Source: Gulosibacter chungangensis | GTDB taxonomy: Bacteria > Actinomycetota > Actinomycetes > Actinomycetales > Microbacteriaceae | Length of the DNA stretch: 64,000 bases | Assembly (NCBI RefSeq): GCF_008831155.1 | Contig: NZ_WBKB01000003.1 | Location: forward strand, 124,001-188,000 | Reading direction: 5' to 3' | Shown: positions 43,634 to 53,231 of the stretch, one piece after another | Layout of the letters: every line of letters starts with the position of its first letter | Numbering within the stretch: position 1 is the first letter of the stretch | Program-made: the position numbers and the translations under genes | Notes under the pieces: model-generated | The model's database searches: none | What the model was told of the DNA's origin: nothing | What the model saw: only the letters and a program-made list of their open reading frames with translations

Positions 43634-43834
43634 ATGCGCATCCTGCTGAACTGCCAAGACCGAATCGCCCGCCTCTACGAGCGCTTCCGCAAGGAGGAGC
43701 GAGGGGACGTGCCAGGTTGGGTTTTGGTGGCCTTAATGTCCGCTGGAATTGTGATCCTGCTGTGGACCGTTGCCGGGCCGCTGCTATCGCAGGTCTTCGA
43801 AGACGCAATTAACCGAGTTACCGCGAACTTCTAG
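43634..43834 (+). CDS. Flp/pilin-like small membrane protein of the tad operon
   Basis: 66 residues with a basic N-terminus, then EERGDVPGWVLVALMSAGIVILLWTVAGPLLSQVF. The GDVPGWVLVALM block before a single hydrophobic helix is common to the small pilin-like proteins of actinobacterial tad loci and resembles a class III prepilin processing region. GAAAGAG lies 7 bases before ATG 43634. Confidence 0.8.
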   Translation: MRILLNCQDRIARLYERFRKEERGDVPGWVLVALMSAGIVILLWTVAGPLLSQVFEDAINRVTANF

Positions 43835-43837
43835 ACC

Positions 43838-44215
43838 GTGCGGCACTGGAGGAATCGCCTCGCCGAAGAACGAGGCTCGGCCACGGTTGAGTGGACCCTC
43901 GTTGCTGGCCTGTTGACCCTCGTGTTCCTCTCGGTGCTGCAGGTTGGCTTCGCCATGCATATCCGCACCACGCTCATTGACGCGGCAGCCGAAGGCGCCC
44001 GTCACGCCGGACTCGAAGGGGCTACGGCCATGGATGGGTACCTCCGCACCGAGGCACTCATCGCAACCGCAGTATCAGCCGATTACGTCGAAGACATCAC
44101 CGTGGAACGCGGCGAAACCCTCGTAACGGTGACAGTGCGCGCGCCCCTACCGCTCATCGGTCTGATCGGCTTCCCCGATGGGGTGGAGGTGACCGCACAT
44201 GCGCCGGTGGAATGA
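43838..44215 (+). CDS. TadE-family pseudopilin
   Basis: 125 residues, starting at GTG 3 bases after the pilin stop. EERGSATVEWTLVAGLLTLVFLSVLQVGFAMHIRTTLIDAAAEGARHAGL has the ERGS-A-VE prepilin-like motif, where the Glu is expected 5 residues past the cut. It overlaps the next gene by 17 bases. Confidence 0.86.
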   Translation: MRHWRNRLAEERGSATVEWTLVAGLLTLVFLSVLQVGFAMHIRTTLIDAAAEGARHAGLEGATAMDGYLRTEALIATAVSADYVEDITVERGETLVTVTVRAPLPLIGLIGFPDGVEVTAHAPVE

Positions 44216-44681
44216 CACGTGCCAGCGACTCCTGCACCGCCTACTGCGCCAAATACTGCGCCACCTGCAGCAGGAGCGCGGATCCGCCAGTCTCGAATTT
44301 CTCGGCATTGGCATTCTGCTCCTCATCCCGATCGCTTACGGGATGCTCACGCTCCTGCAGCTCGAGCAGGCCATGTTCGCGGTGGAACTTGCGGCCAGAA
44401 ACGGCGCCCGATCCCTCGTCGCGGATGCACTACCAAACCTCCAGGGGTCGCTCGCGGCAGAGCAGATCGCCTGGGCACTGAAAGACCAGGGCCTCGACCC
44501 CAATGCGGCGAGCATCACGATGACCTGCGCACCCACTCCTGACTGCGCGGTACTGGGGGAGACCCTCACACTCACCGTCGGCGTAGACGTGACGCTCCCG
44601 TTCCTCCCCGGCGGCAGCCTAGAGATCCCAGTGGAATCGAGCGCAACCTTCCCGCGCGGACGCTTCGAGGGCGTGCAATGA
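44199..44681 (+). CDS. TadE/TadF-like pseudopilin
   Basis: 160 residues with a long basic N-terminus (about 25 residues), then QERGSASLEFLGIGILLLIPIAYGMLTLLQLEQAMFAVELAARNGARSL. The ERGSASLEF signature again marks a pilus minor subunit. The exposed part has one Cys pair (MTCAPTPDCAV). It overlaps both neighbours. Confidence 0.85.
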   Translation: MRRWNDTCQRLLHRLLRQILRHLQQERGSASLEFLGIGILLLIPIAYGMLTLLQLEQAMFAVELAARNGARSLVADALPNLQGSLAAEQIAWALKDQGLDPNAASITMTCAPTPDCAVLGETLTLTVGVDVTLPFLPGGSLEIPVESSATFPRGRFEGVQ

Positions 44682-45124
44682 ACAAGCTCAGGGCACTGCA
44701 GCGACTGGTTGCACGTTCCGAACGCGGATCGATCACCCCGCTCGCCATCATCTACGCCGTGATCGCCCTCGCGGCAGCACTCCTACTCTTCGCCGCGGCC
44801 GATCTCTACCTCGAACGCAAACAGCTCTACACCCACGCGGATGCCGCGGCGCTCGCGGCAGCCAATACTTTCGAACTCAGCGAGGTAGCTGCCGAAGACG
44901 GGACTCCGCGCATCCAACTCGATCAGGCCGAAGCAACCGAGGCCGCCGAAGCCTATCTCGCGGCTCACGGCTCGAGCGAACTTATGCTTGTCAATGTAAC
45001 TGTGGACGAAGATCGAGTGACCATATATGTTGAAGGGCGGTGGCAAGCCCAAATTGGTGGAATGTTCTTCCCGGTGAGCGTGCCACTCGGGGTCGAAGTT
45101 TCGGCCCAAGCGTTGTTCCAGTGA
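44678..45124 (+). CDS. TadG-like pilus-associated protein
   Basis: 148 residues with one N-terminal hydrophobic segment preceded by SERGSITPLAIIYAVIALAAALLLFAAADLYLERKQLYTHADAAALAAAN, the Rv3654c/TadG N-terminal pattern. The family links the pilus to the envelope. ATGA overlap with the preceding gene; last gene of the operon. Confidence 0.82.
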   Translation: MNKLRALQRLVARSERGSITPLAIIYAVIALAAALLLFAAADLYLERKQLYTHADAAALAAANTFELSEVAAEDGTPRIQLDQAEATEAAEAYLAAHGSSELMLVNVTVDEDRVTIYVEGRWQAQIGGMFFPVSVPLGVEVSAQALFQ

Positions 45125-45275
45125 GGTGCGCTGCACCTATCGGTGCGGCGTGACGACTTCCCAAGCTGGAAGTCCCGAACAATGGGGTTCGGGGTTTCCA
45201 TACCCTTTTGGAGGTCAGCCCGAGACCCCTCGTTTTTCCGTGCGTAGCGACTCCCCGCCCGCATAGCGTCGAAGC

Positions 45276-46178
45276 ATGAACTCGACACATACATCACCGA
45301 CAGACATTGCACCGACAGATCTTGCGCTGAAGCAAGACGCACCGAAGCAAGACACACCGAAGCAAGACGCACAGCAGCGGGTCGCAACGAAGCGGGCCGC
45401 CGCCACGTTCGTGATCACCGTGCTGGGCGTGATCACGCTCGTGTGCGGAAGCTTCCTTCTCAGCAACCAAGAAATTCCCGACTGGTTCCTCATCGCCGGG
45501 CGCTGGATACCCGCGATCATTGCCATCATCGTGATCCTCACCTTCCGGCTACGCGGTGGCATCATTCACTGGACCAAGATCCGCCCCGCAGGATTCTGGC
45601 GAACAGTACTCGCAACACTCGCGAGCACGGCTGCCCTGGTCGCCACCTATCTGGGGATGGCCGCAGTCTTTGGTGCGGTCAGCGGGATTGAACTGCTCCC
45701 GTGGCCCGCAATCGGCCAGGCACTGCTGCTCACCGTCCCGATGGCGCTGGTATTTGTCCTGAGCACTATCGGTGAAGAAGCGGCCTGGCGCGGATTCCTG
45801 CAGACGGCACTTGAGCGCTGGGGATTCTGGCGAATGGCGTGCACGATCTCCGGAGTGTGGGTGCTCTTCCACGTGCCAATCCACGGCACCATGGCGCTGC
45901 AGGGCGTAATGAGCCCAGATATCGCGATCAGCAGCACCCTGGGGCTCTTTGGGTTTGGCATCTTCCTCAGCGCCATCACCGTCCGTTTCGAAAGCGTTTG
46001 GCCCGCAGCCTTCGCACACGCCGTGCCGTTCTCGGTGCTGAACCTGCTTGAGAGTCCAGATTCCCTGACACCGGTCCTCCTCTACGGCATCACCTTTGCC
46101 ACGGTGATTGCGTTGGCAGCGGTGGGCGCAGCATTCACACTGCGCCGTCGCAAGCCGGGTACCCTAGAACGATCATGA
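45276..46178 (+). CDS. CPBP-family (CAAX-type) intramembrane metalloprotease
   Basis: A 300-residue membrane protein with about eight segments and the Abi/CPBP motifs [17 protein letters not shown] (motif 1, Glu-Glu and Arg) and [14 protein letters not shown] (motif 2, His). The ~30-residue N-terminus contains three near-identical 15-base repeats (AAGCAAGACGCACCG-like, 45331-45375) encoding [21 protein letters not shown] lies 6 bases before the ATG. Role could be processing or self-immunity; unknown. The prfB start overlaps its stop. Confidence 0.85.
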   Translation: MNSTHTSPTDIAPTDLALKQDAPKQDTPKQDAQQRVATKRAAATFVITVLGVITLVCGSFLLSNQEIPDWFLIAGRWIPAIIAIIVILTFRLRGGIIHWTKIRPAGFWRTVLATLASTAALVATYLGMAAVFGAVSGIELLPWPAIGQALLLTVPMALVFVLSTIGEEAAWRGFLQTALERWGFWRMACTISGVWVLFHVPIHGTMALQGVMSPDIAISSTLGLFGFGIFLSAITVRFESVWPAAFAHAVPFSVLNLLESPDSLTPVLLYGITFATVIALAAVGAAFTLRRRKPGTLERS

Positions 46179-47287
46179 TCAACCTCGATATCGCCGATGC
46201 CATCGCTAATCTGCGGTCCACCTTTCACGACATCAGCCAGGTGCTCGACCCCGACGGGCTGGAAGCATCCATCGCCGAGCTCGAACAGCAGGCCTCCCAG
46301 CCTGACCTGTGGGACGACCCCGAGAGCGCGCAAAAGGTGACCAGCGCCCTCTCGCACGCCCAAGCCGATCTCAAGCGCATCCGCGAAATCGAACAGCGAC
46401 TCGACGATCTCGAAGTGCTCGTGGAACTCGCCAAGGAAGCCGACGACGAGGATACGGCGGCAGAGGCACACCGGGAGCTCGAGGCGATCGACAAGGTAGT
46501 GAGCGACCTCGAGGTGCAGACCCTGCTGGATGGCGAATTCGATCCGCGTCCGGCGGTCATGACCATCCGCGCCGGAGCCGGCGGGGTGGATGCGGCCGAC
46601 TTCGCCGAAATGCTGCTGCGCATGTACGTGCGCTGGGCCGAAGCCCACGAGTATAAGACCACGGTGCTTGACACCTCCTACGCCGAGCAGGCGGGAATCA
46701 AATCGGCCACGATCGAGATCGACTCGCCCTATGCCTTCGGCACCCTCTCGGTTGAGGCAGGTACGCACCGACTGGTGCGCATGAGCCCCTTCAACTCGGC
46801 TGGATCGCGCGAAACCAGCTTCGCGGCGGTGGAAGTTGTGCCGCTCTTTGAACAGACCGAGCACATCGACATCCCCGAGAACGACATTCGCGTGGATGTC
46901 TACCGCTCATCGGGCCCCGGCGGACAGTCGGTGAACACCACCGACTCGGCCGTGCGCATCACCCACCTGCCGACCGGCATTGTGGTTTCCTGCCAGAACG
47001 AAAAGTCGCAGATCCAAAACCGCGCCGCGGCGATGCGCGTGCTGCAGTCGCGACTACTGCTCCTCCAGAAGGAACAAGAAGAGGCGCAGAAGAAGGAACT
47101 CGCCGGCAACATCACCGCATCCTGGGGCGACCAGATGCGCTCGTATGTGCTCGCACCGTACAAGATGGTCAAGGACCTCCGTTCGGGATTCGAAAGCGGA
47201 AACCCCGACAAGGTATTCGACGGCGGAATTGACGAATTTATTGCAGCCGGTATCCGCTGGCGCAAAACTGAACAGCAGAGCGGTTAG
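46175..47287 (+). CDS. prfB: peptide chain release factor 2
   Basis: A 370-residue class I release factor recognising UGA/UAA. The stop-codon tripeptide SPF is in [20 protein letters not shown], and the GGQ loop is [24 protein letters not shown]. The N-terminal helical domain begins [26 protein letters not shown]. No internal frameshift site is present in this copy. It overlaps the CPBP gene by 4 bases. Confidence 0.95.
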   Translation: MINLDIADAIANLRSTFHDISQVLDPDGLEASIAELEQQASQPDLWDDPESAQKVTSALSHAQADLKRIREIEQRLDDLEVLVELAKEADDEDTAAEAHRELEAIDKVVSDLEVQTLLDGEFDPRPAVMTIRAGAGGVDAADFAEMLLRMYVRWAEAHEYKTTVLDTSYAEQAGIKSATIEIDSPYAFGTLSVEAGTHRLVRMSPFNSAGSRETSFAAVEVVPLFEQTEHIDIPENDIRVDVYRSSGPGGQSVNTTDSAVRITHLPTGIVVSCQNEKSQIQNRAAAMRVLQSRLLLLQKEQEEAQKKELAGNITASWGDQMRSYVLAPYKMVKDLRSGFESGNPDKVFDGGIDEFIAAGIRWRKTEQQSG

Positions 47288-47301
47288 AGAATATCCACAT
47301 T

Positions 47302-47326
47302 GTTACCCCGCCAAAGGTGGGGTAAC
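47302..47326 (+). terminator. hairpin after prfB
   Basis: GTTACCCCGCC-AAA-GGTGGGGTAAC, 11-bp arms with one mismatch, 14 bases past the stop. Confidence 0.65.
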
Positions 47327-47407
47327 TGCTAACATCCGGGGCATATAACCCCGGCGTTGCGATCCTGTTCGCCGGGCCGTAAAGCGAGTTCTTCAGGAGT
47401 TAAGCCA

Positions 47408-49033
47408 ATGACGGCGAAAACGAGAACTGCGGCCAAGAAGGAAACCTTCGGGTCGCGTAACGCATTTATTCTCGCGGCGATCGGTTCTGCGGTCGGCCTC
47501 GGAAATATTTGGCGATTCCCCTATGTGGCCTATGAAAACGGCGGGGGAGCGTTCATCATCCCGTACCTGGTCGCACTGCTGTGCGCCGGTATCCCGCTGC
47601 TCTTCCTCGACTATGTAATCGGTCAGCGCTACGGCGGCTCCTCGCCACTGTCCCTGGCGCGAATTCAACGATGGATGGAATCCCTCGGTTGGTGGCAGGT
47701 GCTGGTCTGTGTGATCATCGGCATCTACTACGCGGTGATCGTCGCGTGGTCGGCGATGTTCCTCATCTTCTCGTTCACGAAATCCTGGGGCGACGACGCG
47801 AACGCGTTCTTCTTCGGCGACTTCCTGCAGCTCTCCGACACCGTCGCGGTGGGCTTCGACTTTGTGCCGAACGTGTTCTGGCCGCAGCTGCTCGTGTGGG
47901 TAGGCGTGCTCGTCGTGATGCTGCTCGGTGTTCGCAAGGGTATCGCCGGCGCCAACTTCATCTTCATGCCGCTTTTGGTCGTAATGTTCCTCGCGATGGT
48001 CGTGGTCTCGCTCTTCCTTCCCGGTTCGCTTGACGGCCTGAACGCCTTCTTCACCCCGGACTGGGGAGCACTGCTGGTCCCAAGCGTGTGGGCTGCGGCA
48101 GTCGGACAGATCTTCTTCTCGCTGTCAGTGGGCTTCGGCATCATGATTACCTACGCTTCCTACCTGCGGAAGAAGACCGACCTCACCGGTTCGGGTCTCG
48201 TGGTTGCCTTCTCAAACTCGAGCTTCGAAATCCTCGCCGGTATCGGTGTCTTCGCGGCGCTCGGGTTCATGGCAAACGCGGCTGGCACCGGCATCAACGA
48301 TGTGGTGGATGCAGGGATCGGCCTCGCTTTCGTGGCATTCCCGACCATTATTTCCCAGGCCCCGCTGGGCGAAGTGATTGGAGTGCTCTTCTTTGGCTCA
48401 CTGCTCTTCGCGGGCTTTACCTCGATGATTTCGATCATCGAGGTAGTTATCGCGGGTGTCCGGGACAAGCTCGGCATCAAGCGTTGGGTTGCGGTGACCG
48501 TGGTCGTGGTGCCGATGGCAATCATTTCGCTGCTGCTTTTCCCAACCAGCTCCGGCCTGTATGTCCTCGACGTGTTGGATGCCTTCGTCAACCAGTTCGG
48601 TATCCTCGCCGGCGCGCTGGTGATGGTGATTGCGGTGTCGTGGATCGCGCGCAAACTGCCGATGTTCTCGCGGCACCTCACACGACTTTCTTCCTTCCCG
48701 GCTCGCAAGATCTGGATGGTGCTCATCGGCGGGATCGTGCCTCTCGCACTGATCGGGATGCTCGCATCCGAACTGATTGCGAAAACGCAAGAGGTCTACG
48801 GTGGCTACCCGCCGGAGTTCGTGCTGCTCTACGGCTGGGGAATGTCGGGCCTGCTGATCGTGGGCGCCATTCTGCTGAGTCTGCTGCCGTGGACCGCTCG
48901 TGTGCAGCCGGTGTTTGACGACGCTAAGTACGACCGCGAAATCGACGGCATCCTCGCCGGGGACCTCACCGAAACCGAGGACGGATCGGTCGAAATCATC
49001 TCCGCATCGAACGCAAAGGAGCAGAACCGATGA
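47408..49033 (+). CDS. metP: sodium-dependent methionine/alanine importer (NSS family), large subunit
   Basis: A 541-residue symporter of the neurotransmitter:sodium family. ILAAIGSAVGLGNIWRFPYVAYENGGGAFIIPYL contains the Na-binding unwound helix 1, and about 12 membrane segments follow. The adjacent 35-residue gene is the diagnostic small subunit, as in MetP-MetS of Corynebacterium glutamicum, which imports methionine and alanine. ATG 47408 follows CAGGAG; an upstream GTG adds 17 unlikely residues. Confidence 0.88.
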   Translation: MTAKTRTAAKKETFGSRNAFILAAIGSAVGLGNIWRFPYVAYENGGGAFIIPYLVALLCAGIPLLFLDYVIGQRYGGSSPLSLARIQRWMESLGWWQVLVCVIIGIYYAVIVAWSAMFLIFSFTKSWGDDANAFFFGDFLQLSDTVAVGFDFVPNVFWPQLLVWVGVLVVMLLGVRKGIAGANFIFMPLLVVMFLAMVVVSLFLPGSLDGLNAFFTPDWGALLVPSVWAAAVGQIFFSLSVGFGIMITYASYLRKKTDLTGSGLVVAFSNSSFEILAGIGVFAALGFMANAAGTGINDVVDAGIGLAFVAFPTIISQAPLGEVIGVLFFGSLLFAGFTSMISIIEVVIAGVRDKLGIKRWVAVTVVVVPMAIISLLLFPTSSGLYVLDVLDAFVNQFGILAGALVMVIAVSWIARKLPMFSRHLTRLSSFPARKIWMVLIGGIVPLALIGMLASELIAKTQEVYGGYPPEFVLLYGWGMSGLLIVGAILLSLLPWTARVQPVFDDAKYDREIDGILAGDLTETEDGSVEIISASNAKEQNR

Positions 49034-49137
49034 CCCCCATTGCAATCACCATGATGGCGATTTCGCTCGTGACGGTCTGGGGCGGCCTTGTAGTCGTGAC
49101 CATCAACCTCATGAAGCGAGGCACGGACCGCGACTAA
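49030..49137 (+). CDS. metS: MetS-like small subunit of the NSS importer
   Basis: A 35-residue single-helix membrane peptide (MTPIAITMMAISLVTVWG...VVVTINLMKRGTDRD), overlapping the metP stop by 4 bases. The N-terminal TPIAI.MM and a short basic C-terminus match the methionine/alanine import small-subunit family, which is needed for transport by the large subunit. Confidence 0.88.
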   Translation: MTPIAITMMAISLVTVWGGLVVVTINLMKRGTDRD

Positions 49138-49153
49138 TCGCATCCTGTGAATC

Positions 49154-49190
49154 TTGGCGGGCGGCACGCACTGGGCGTGGCGCCCGCCAA
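49154..49190 (+). terminator. terminator after metPS
   Basis: Arms TTGGCGGGCG / CGCCCGCCAA extended inward by CACGC/GCGTG, then TTT, 16 bases past metS. Confidence 0.82.
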
Positions 49191-49222
49191 TTTCGTGCGC
49201 CGGGACGTACCGTTGGCGTGCC

Positions 49223-50131
49223 ATGATCAGATTTGACCACGTCTCCAAGGTATTCCGCGGGCAAACCGACCCCGCGCTGGACAGCGTGACCTTCGAAATT
49301 CTCCGCGGGGAGTTCGTGTTCTTGGTCGGCCCATCCGGGTCGGGTAAGTCGACAGTGCTGCGGCACATCCTGCTCGAGGATTCCCCGACGAAGGGGCAAG
49401 TGCACGTGCTTGGCCAGGATCTCGCCAAGATTTCCAACCGTAAGGTCCCGTACTACCGACGCAATGTGGGCATGGTGTTTCAAGACTTCCGTCTGCTGGC
49501 AAATAAGACCGTGTATGAGAACGTCGCCTACGCGCAGAAGGTGCTTGGGAAGTCCCGCGGACACATTCGCCAGGCGGTGCCTGATGTGCTGAAGACCGTG
49601 GGGCTGCAGGGCAAAGAGGACCGCTTACCGCACGAACTCTCCGGTGGTGAGCAGCAGCGCGTGGCGATTGCCCGCGCCGTGGTGAACAAACCCGCGATTC
49701 TGCTCGCCGATGAGCCGACCGGTAACCTCGACCCTTCGACATCGCGCGAAATCATGCGGGTGCTGCGCCGGATTAATAAGAACGGCACCGCCGTGGTGAT
49801 GGCCACGCACGATGTTTCGATCGTGGATGAGGCCCGCCAGCGAGTCATCGAACTCAAGGACGGCGAACTGATCCGTGATGAGGCCGGGGGCGTCTACACG
49901 CCCGAGGTGGTCAAGTACGAGGAACCGGAAGCTCCCGAAATCGCATCCGAAGCTCCGCGCGGGAAGACCATTGCGGCTGCCATGGCGGAACGTGTCGCCG
50001 CGCCGGATCGTCGCCCGAGCGGCCGTAATGAGGACATCGATAGTCCTACGACGAGATTGCCCGACGCTGAGGAAGACGATGGCGCCGACTTTGCAGACGG
50101 CGCGGATCTCCAGGACGGGGGTGCTCGCTAA
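49223..50131 (+). CDS. ftsE: cell-division ABC ATPase FtsE with C-terminal extension
   Basis: 302 residues, versus about 220-230 for typical FtsE. Residues 1-225 are standard: Walker [10 protein letters not shown], signature [14 protein letters not shown], Walker [18 protein letters not shown] loop ATHDVSIV. The last ~75 residues are low-complexity, acidic and Pro/Ala-rich ([13 protein letters not shown]...[11 protein letters not shown]), probably disordered. FtsEX transmits divisome signals to cell-wall hydrolases. ATG 49223 is chosen because [10 protein letters not shown] begins the domain. The stop overlaps the ftsX ATG (TAATG). Confidence 0.93.
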   Translation: MIRFDHVSKVFRGQTDPALDSVTFEILRGEFVFLVGPSGSGKSTVLRHILLEDSPTKGQVHVLGQDLAKISNRKVPYYRRNVGMVFQDFRLLANKTVYENVAYAQKVLGKSRGHIRQAVPDVLKTVGLQGKEDRLPHELSGGEQQRVAIARAVVNKPAILLADEPTGNLDPSTSREIMRVLRRINKNGTAVVMATHDVSIVDEARQRVIELKDGELIRDEAGGVYTPEVVKYEEPEAPEIASEAPRGKTIAAAMAERVAAPDRRPSGRNEDIDSPTTRLPDAEEDDGADFADGADLQDGGAR

Positions 50132-51045
50132 TGTTCGGTTTTGTTCTCGGTGAAATGTGGCAGGGCCTGCGCCGCAACACCTCGATGGTGATTTCCGTGA
50201 TCCTGGTCACCTTCGTGTCGCTCACCTTCGTGGGTGCGGCGCTGCTGTTGCAGTTCCAGATTCAATCGATGAAGACGTACTGGTACGACCGTGCGCAGGT
50301 TGCGGTTGATTTCTGTACCGATATTTCGACCTCGCCAGACTGTTCGGCAGGCGTTGCCACGCAGGACCAGATTGACGCGGTGGAGGCCGAACTCACCGGC
50401 CCCGCGCTGACGCCCTACATCAACGACTATTACTTCGAGTCGCAAGAGGATGCGTACGACCGCTTCGTCGAGCAGTTCAAGGATGACCCGATGGTCTCCT
50501 TCGTGAAGCCCGAGCAGCTCAACCAGGCCTTCTGGGTGAACCTCGTAGACCCTGCAGATTCTGAGATTGTGGTGCAGACGGTATCGGGCATGGCCGGCGT
50601 TGAGTCGGTGACTGACCAGCGCCAGTACCTCGATTCGATTTTTGCGGTGCTCAACGGGGCCAGCCTTGCGGCATTCACGATCGCCTTGGTCATGCTCGTG
50701 GCCGCGGTGCTGCTGGTGGCCACGACGATTCGCCTCTCGGCGTTCTCGCGTCGTCGCGAACTGCGAATTATGCGTCTCGTCGGTGCCTCAAACGGATTCA
50801 TTCAAGCGCCATTCATCCTTGAGGGTGTGTTCGCGGGCTTGATCGGTTCGCTGCTCGCCTCGGGTGCGGTGATCGGCGGTACCCACTGGTTCGTGCAGGG
50901 CTATCTCGCCCCGCGGATGCCCGGAGTGCAGATGGTCGGGATCTGGCCGGAGGCGGTGATCACCGCGGGGGTCTTGCTGGTGCTCGGTGTCTTGCTCGCG
51001 GCAATCTCCTCGGGCATCTCGATTCGCCGCTACTTGCGCGTCTAG
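50131..51045 (+). CDS. ftsX: cell-division membrane protein FtsX
   Basis: A 304-residue, four-helix FtsX: the first membrane helix is followed by a ~140-residue extracellular loop with two Cys (FCTDISTSPDCSAG) and FVKPEQLNQAFWVNLVDP, then three helices with AFSRRRELRIMRLVGASNGFIQAPFILEGVFAG. It pairs with FtsE. Confidence 0.94.
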   Translation: MFGFVLGEMWQGLRRNTSMVISVILVTFVSLTFVGAALLLQFQIQSMKTYWYDRAQVAVDFCTDISTSPDCSAGVATQDQIDAVEAELTGPALTPYINDYYFESQEDAYDRFVEQFKDDPMVSFVKPEQLNQAFWVNLVDPADSEIVVQTVSGMAGVESVTDQRQYLDSIFAVLNGASLAAFTIALVMLVAAVLLVATTIRLSAFSRRRELRIMRLVGASNGFIQAPFILEGVFAGLIGSLLASGAVIGGTHWFVQGYLAPRMPGVQMVGIWPEAVITAGVLLVLGVLLAAISSGISIRRYLRV

Positions 51046-51181
51046 CAATCGCAGGTTTGGATGCGGTGGGCGGCCGAGTCGCCAACCGCACGGGATGCGC
51101 GGCTCGCGTCGAGCGCGCTAAGCTAGAACGCTGACCTGTATCTGCGGGTCGGCAGGCACGGTTGCCGGAAGGAGGAAGCCC

Positions 51182-51658
51182 ATGCCGAAGGAAAAAGGCC
51201 AGAAGGTCATTGCCCGAAACAAGAAGGCGTACCACGATTACACGATCGAGGACACCTACGAGGCCGGGATGGTGCTTCACGGCACCGAGGTAAAAGCGCT
51301 GCGCGAGGGACGCGCATCCCTCATCGACGGCTACGCCTATGTGGACCGCGGCGAGATGTGGGTGGACAACATCTACATCCCCGAATACTTCCAGGGCACC
51401 TGGAATAACCACACGCCGCGCCGGAAGCGCAAGCTCCTGCTGCACAAGGAGCAGATTCGCAAGATCGCCTCGAAGACACGCGAAGGCGGCTACACGATCG
51501 TGCCGCTGTCGCTGTACTTCTCGGATGGTCGCGCGAAGCTCGAAATTGGCGTCGCCAAGGGTAAACGCGAGTACGACAAGCGCCAGGCCCTGCGTGAGCG
51601 CCAAGACAAGCGTGAAGCCGATCGCGCCATCGCCGCCCGCAAATACGTCGGCGAATAG
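51182..51658 (+). CDS. smpB: SsrA-binding protein SmpB
   Basis: A 158-residue protein required for tmRNA trans-translation. Signatures: [46 protein letters not shown] and the basic C-terminal tail [30 protein letters not shown] precedes the ATG. The usual partner ssrA lies 3 kb downstream on the opposite strand, separated by a Fic gene and a PIN module. Confidence 0.95.
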   Translation: MPKEKGQKVIARNKKAYHDYTIEDTYEAGMVLHGTEVKALREGRASLIDGYAYVDRGEMWVDNIYIPEYFQGTWNNHTPRRKRKLLLHKEQIRKIASKTREGGYTIVPLSLYFSDGRAKLEIGVAKGKREYDKRQALRERQDKREADRAIAARKYVGE

Positions 51659-51788
51659 CATCCGTCGCTCGCTGAGTAGGCGTAGCCGTATCGAAGCGCC
51701 CCACGCACACCCGGTCATTGAGTGCGCCGCGTAGCGGCGTGTAGCGAAATGACCCCGCGTTCACGCTCCCCGCAAAGATCCGAACCCG

Positions 51789-52985
51789 CTACGCAACTCT
51801 CCGCGCAGCACGATCCGCAAACCGGTCCAGCTCATCCAAAATCCCCGGTGACAGGTAGACCCGCCCGCGCCCGCGGTGAACACTCGCGGAAGCAATCAGC
51901 ACTTCGGCGTCAACGAGCAAATCCAGATTCCGTTGCACGTTCGAGGTGGTGATCACGAGTGCTTCGGCAACCATATTCGCGGTAAACACCGGCTGTCGGA
52001 TCGAGTAATCGTGCAACTCCCAAATCCTGGAGTCGCTTCGTGCGGTGATGGCTGCACGCTGCTGGTCGCGGATGTCATTGATATTGGTGACCAGTAGTCG
52101 CGCGTTTGCGACGGCCGAGTCGGTCGCGAGCACGGTTGCCTGAAGTAATGGCAGTGGGTTGCCGTGTTCGTACTCAATGAGTGCCGAAAAGTAGTGATCG
52201 GTATCCATCAGGAAACCCGAGGAGATCGGCACGGCAACGTGTCGCGTGGCACCTCGGGCGCGCAGCATCGCTTGGATGAGGGCGCGGCCGGTGCGCCCGT
52301 TACCGTCTCGGAAGGGGTGAATGGCCTCAAACTGCCCGTGCGCGAGGATCGTGTGTGCCAGCACCGGTATGTCCGTCCTGGCAACGAATTCGCTCCAGTC
52401 ATTGAGGAGTTGCGGGAGCATTGCTGCGGGTGGGGCGACATACTCCGCACCGTGCGGAGAGACACTGCTCGAACCGATCCAGATTGGCTCTTGCCGCAGT
52501 TCGCCCGGGGAGAGATCGGGGGAATCCGCGAGTAGCCCCGCCTGGATGCGTTTGGCCAGGTCGACATCGATTTGTCCGGGATTGCGAATTGCGTCGAGAA
52601 TCACCGTGCCGCCGGCCGCGATGAGTTTCGCATTCCGATTCTCGGATTCGCCGATTTCAGCGGAAACAACCTGCCGGGCCTTAGCGCTCACGTTTTCGAT
52701 TTGGGAGCTGGAGAGCGACTCGGAGCGGATGAGCAGCGCGGTGACGGGGGAGAGTTGGGCTCCAAATTCGGCGTCGAAGTCGCGCAGCAGCATGGTTGAT
52801 CGCTCGAGGTCTGCAGCGATCGCCCCCGGGAGCTGGACATCCAAGGTCGCGATCGACGGCGGTATGGATGCGGAATACGGCTCCCCGAAATGAGGCACCT
52901 TGGACTGGTCGGCCCACTTGCCAGGGTTGGGTCGCCAAGTCTCGGTAACTGTCGTGGTGCTTGGCCACTTCATGACATCCCCCAA
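51789..52985 (-). CDS. Fic-family protein with N-terminal inhibitory motif and C-terminal winged helix
   Basis: A 398-residue Fic protein. The catalytic loop HPFRDGNGRTGR is complete (His, Asn-Gly, Arg), so AMP or a related group could be transferred to a target hydroxyl. An inhibitory helix SSSQIENV near residue 95 marks a class II Fic, kept inactive by Glu-Arg blocking. A C-terminal helix-turn-helix (YSIRQPVFTANMVAEALVITTSNVQRNLDLLVDAEVL) suggests DNA binding. A second ATG at residue 5 (52973) may be the true start. It lies in the cargo between smpB and ssrA. Confidence 0.88.
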   Translation of the reverse strand: MGDVMKWPSTTTVTETWRPNPGKWADQSKVPHFGEPYSASIPPSIATLDVQLPGAIAADLERSTMLLRDFDAEFGAQLSPVTALLIRSESLSSSQIENVSAKARQVVSAEIGESENRNAKLIAAGGTVILDAIRNPGQIDVDLAKRIQAGLLADSPDLSPGELRQEPIWIGSSSVSPHGAEYVAPPAAMLPQLLNDWSEFVARTDIPVLAHTILAHGQFEAIHPFRDGNGRTGRALIQAMLRARGATRHVAVPISSGFLMDTDHYFSALIEYEHGNPLPLLQATVLATDSAVANARLLVTNINDIRDQQRAAITARSDSRIWELHDYSIRQPVFTANMVAEALVITTSNVQRNLDLLVDAEVLIASASVHRGRGRVYLSPGILDELDRFADRAARRVA

Positions 52986-53231
52986 TGAGGTGACGTAGCG
53001 CTGCTAGCTAATAACGAGCATCCGATACATTATTATTTCACTACCTAACTAATAATAGAACGCGCATGTGTTCTTGGCTAACGGGGAGTACAGCTTCATG
53101 ACAAGCTTCACCACGGACGGCGCCGCATCACGTGGGGTCGATGTCGGCGGCTGAGCGCATACTGGACCGTAATGGCGCACCGCACATACGAGTCATGCCG
53201 ATAGACTCCATCACGACAGGAGGTGTAATTC

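Noticed and set aside
46175-46300. Programmed frameshift in prfB
   Set aside because: The frame runs from ATG 46175 without an in-frame UGA, so there is no RF2-type autoregulatory frameshift here.
47288-47407. SAM or other methionine riboswitch before metP
   Set aside because: The leader holds only the prfB hairpin; no conserved riboswitch core was recognisable.
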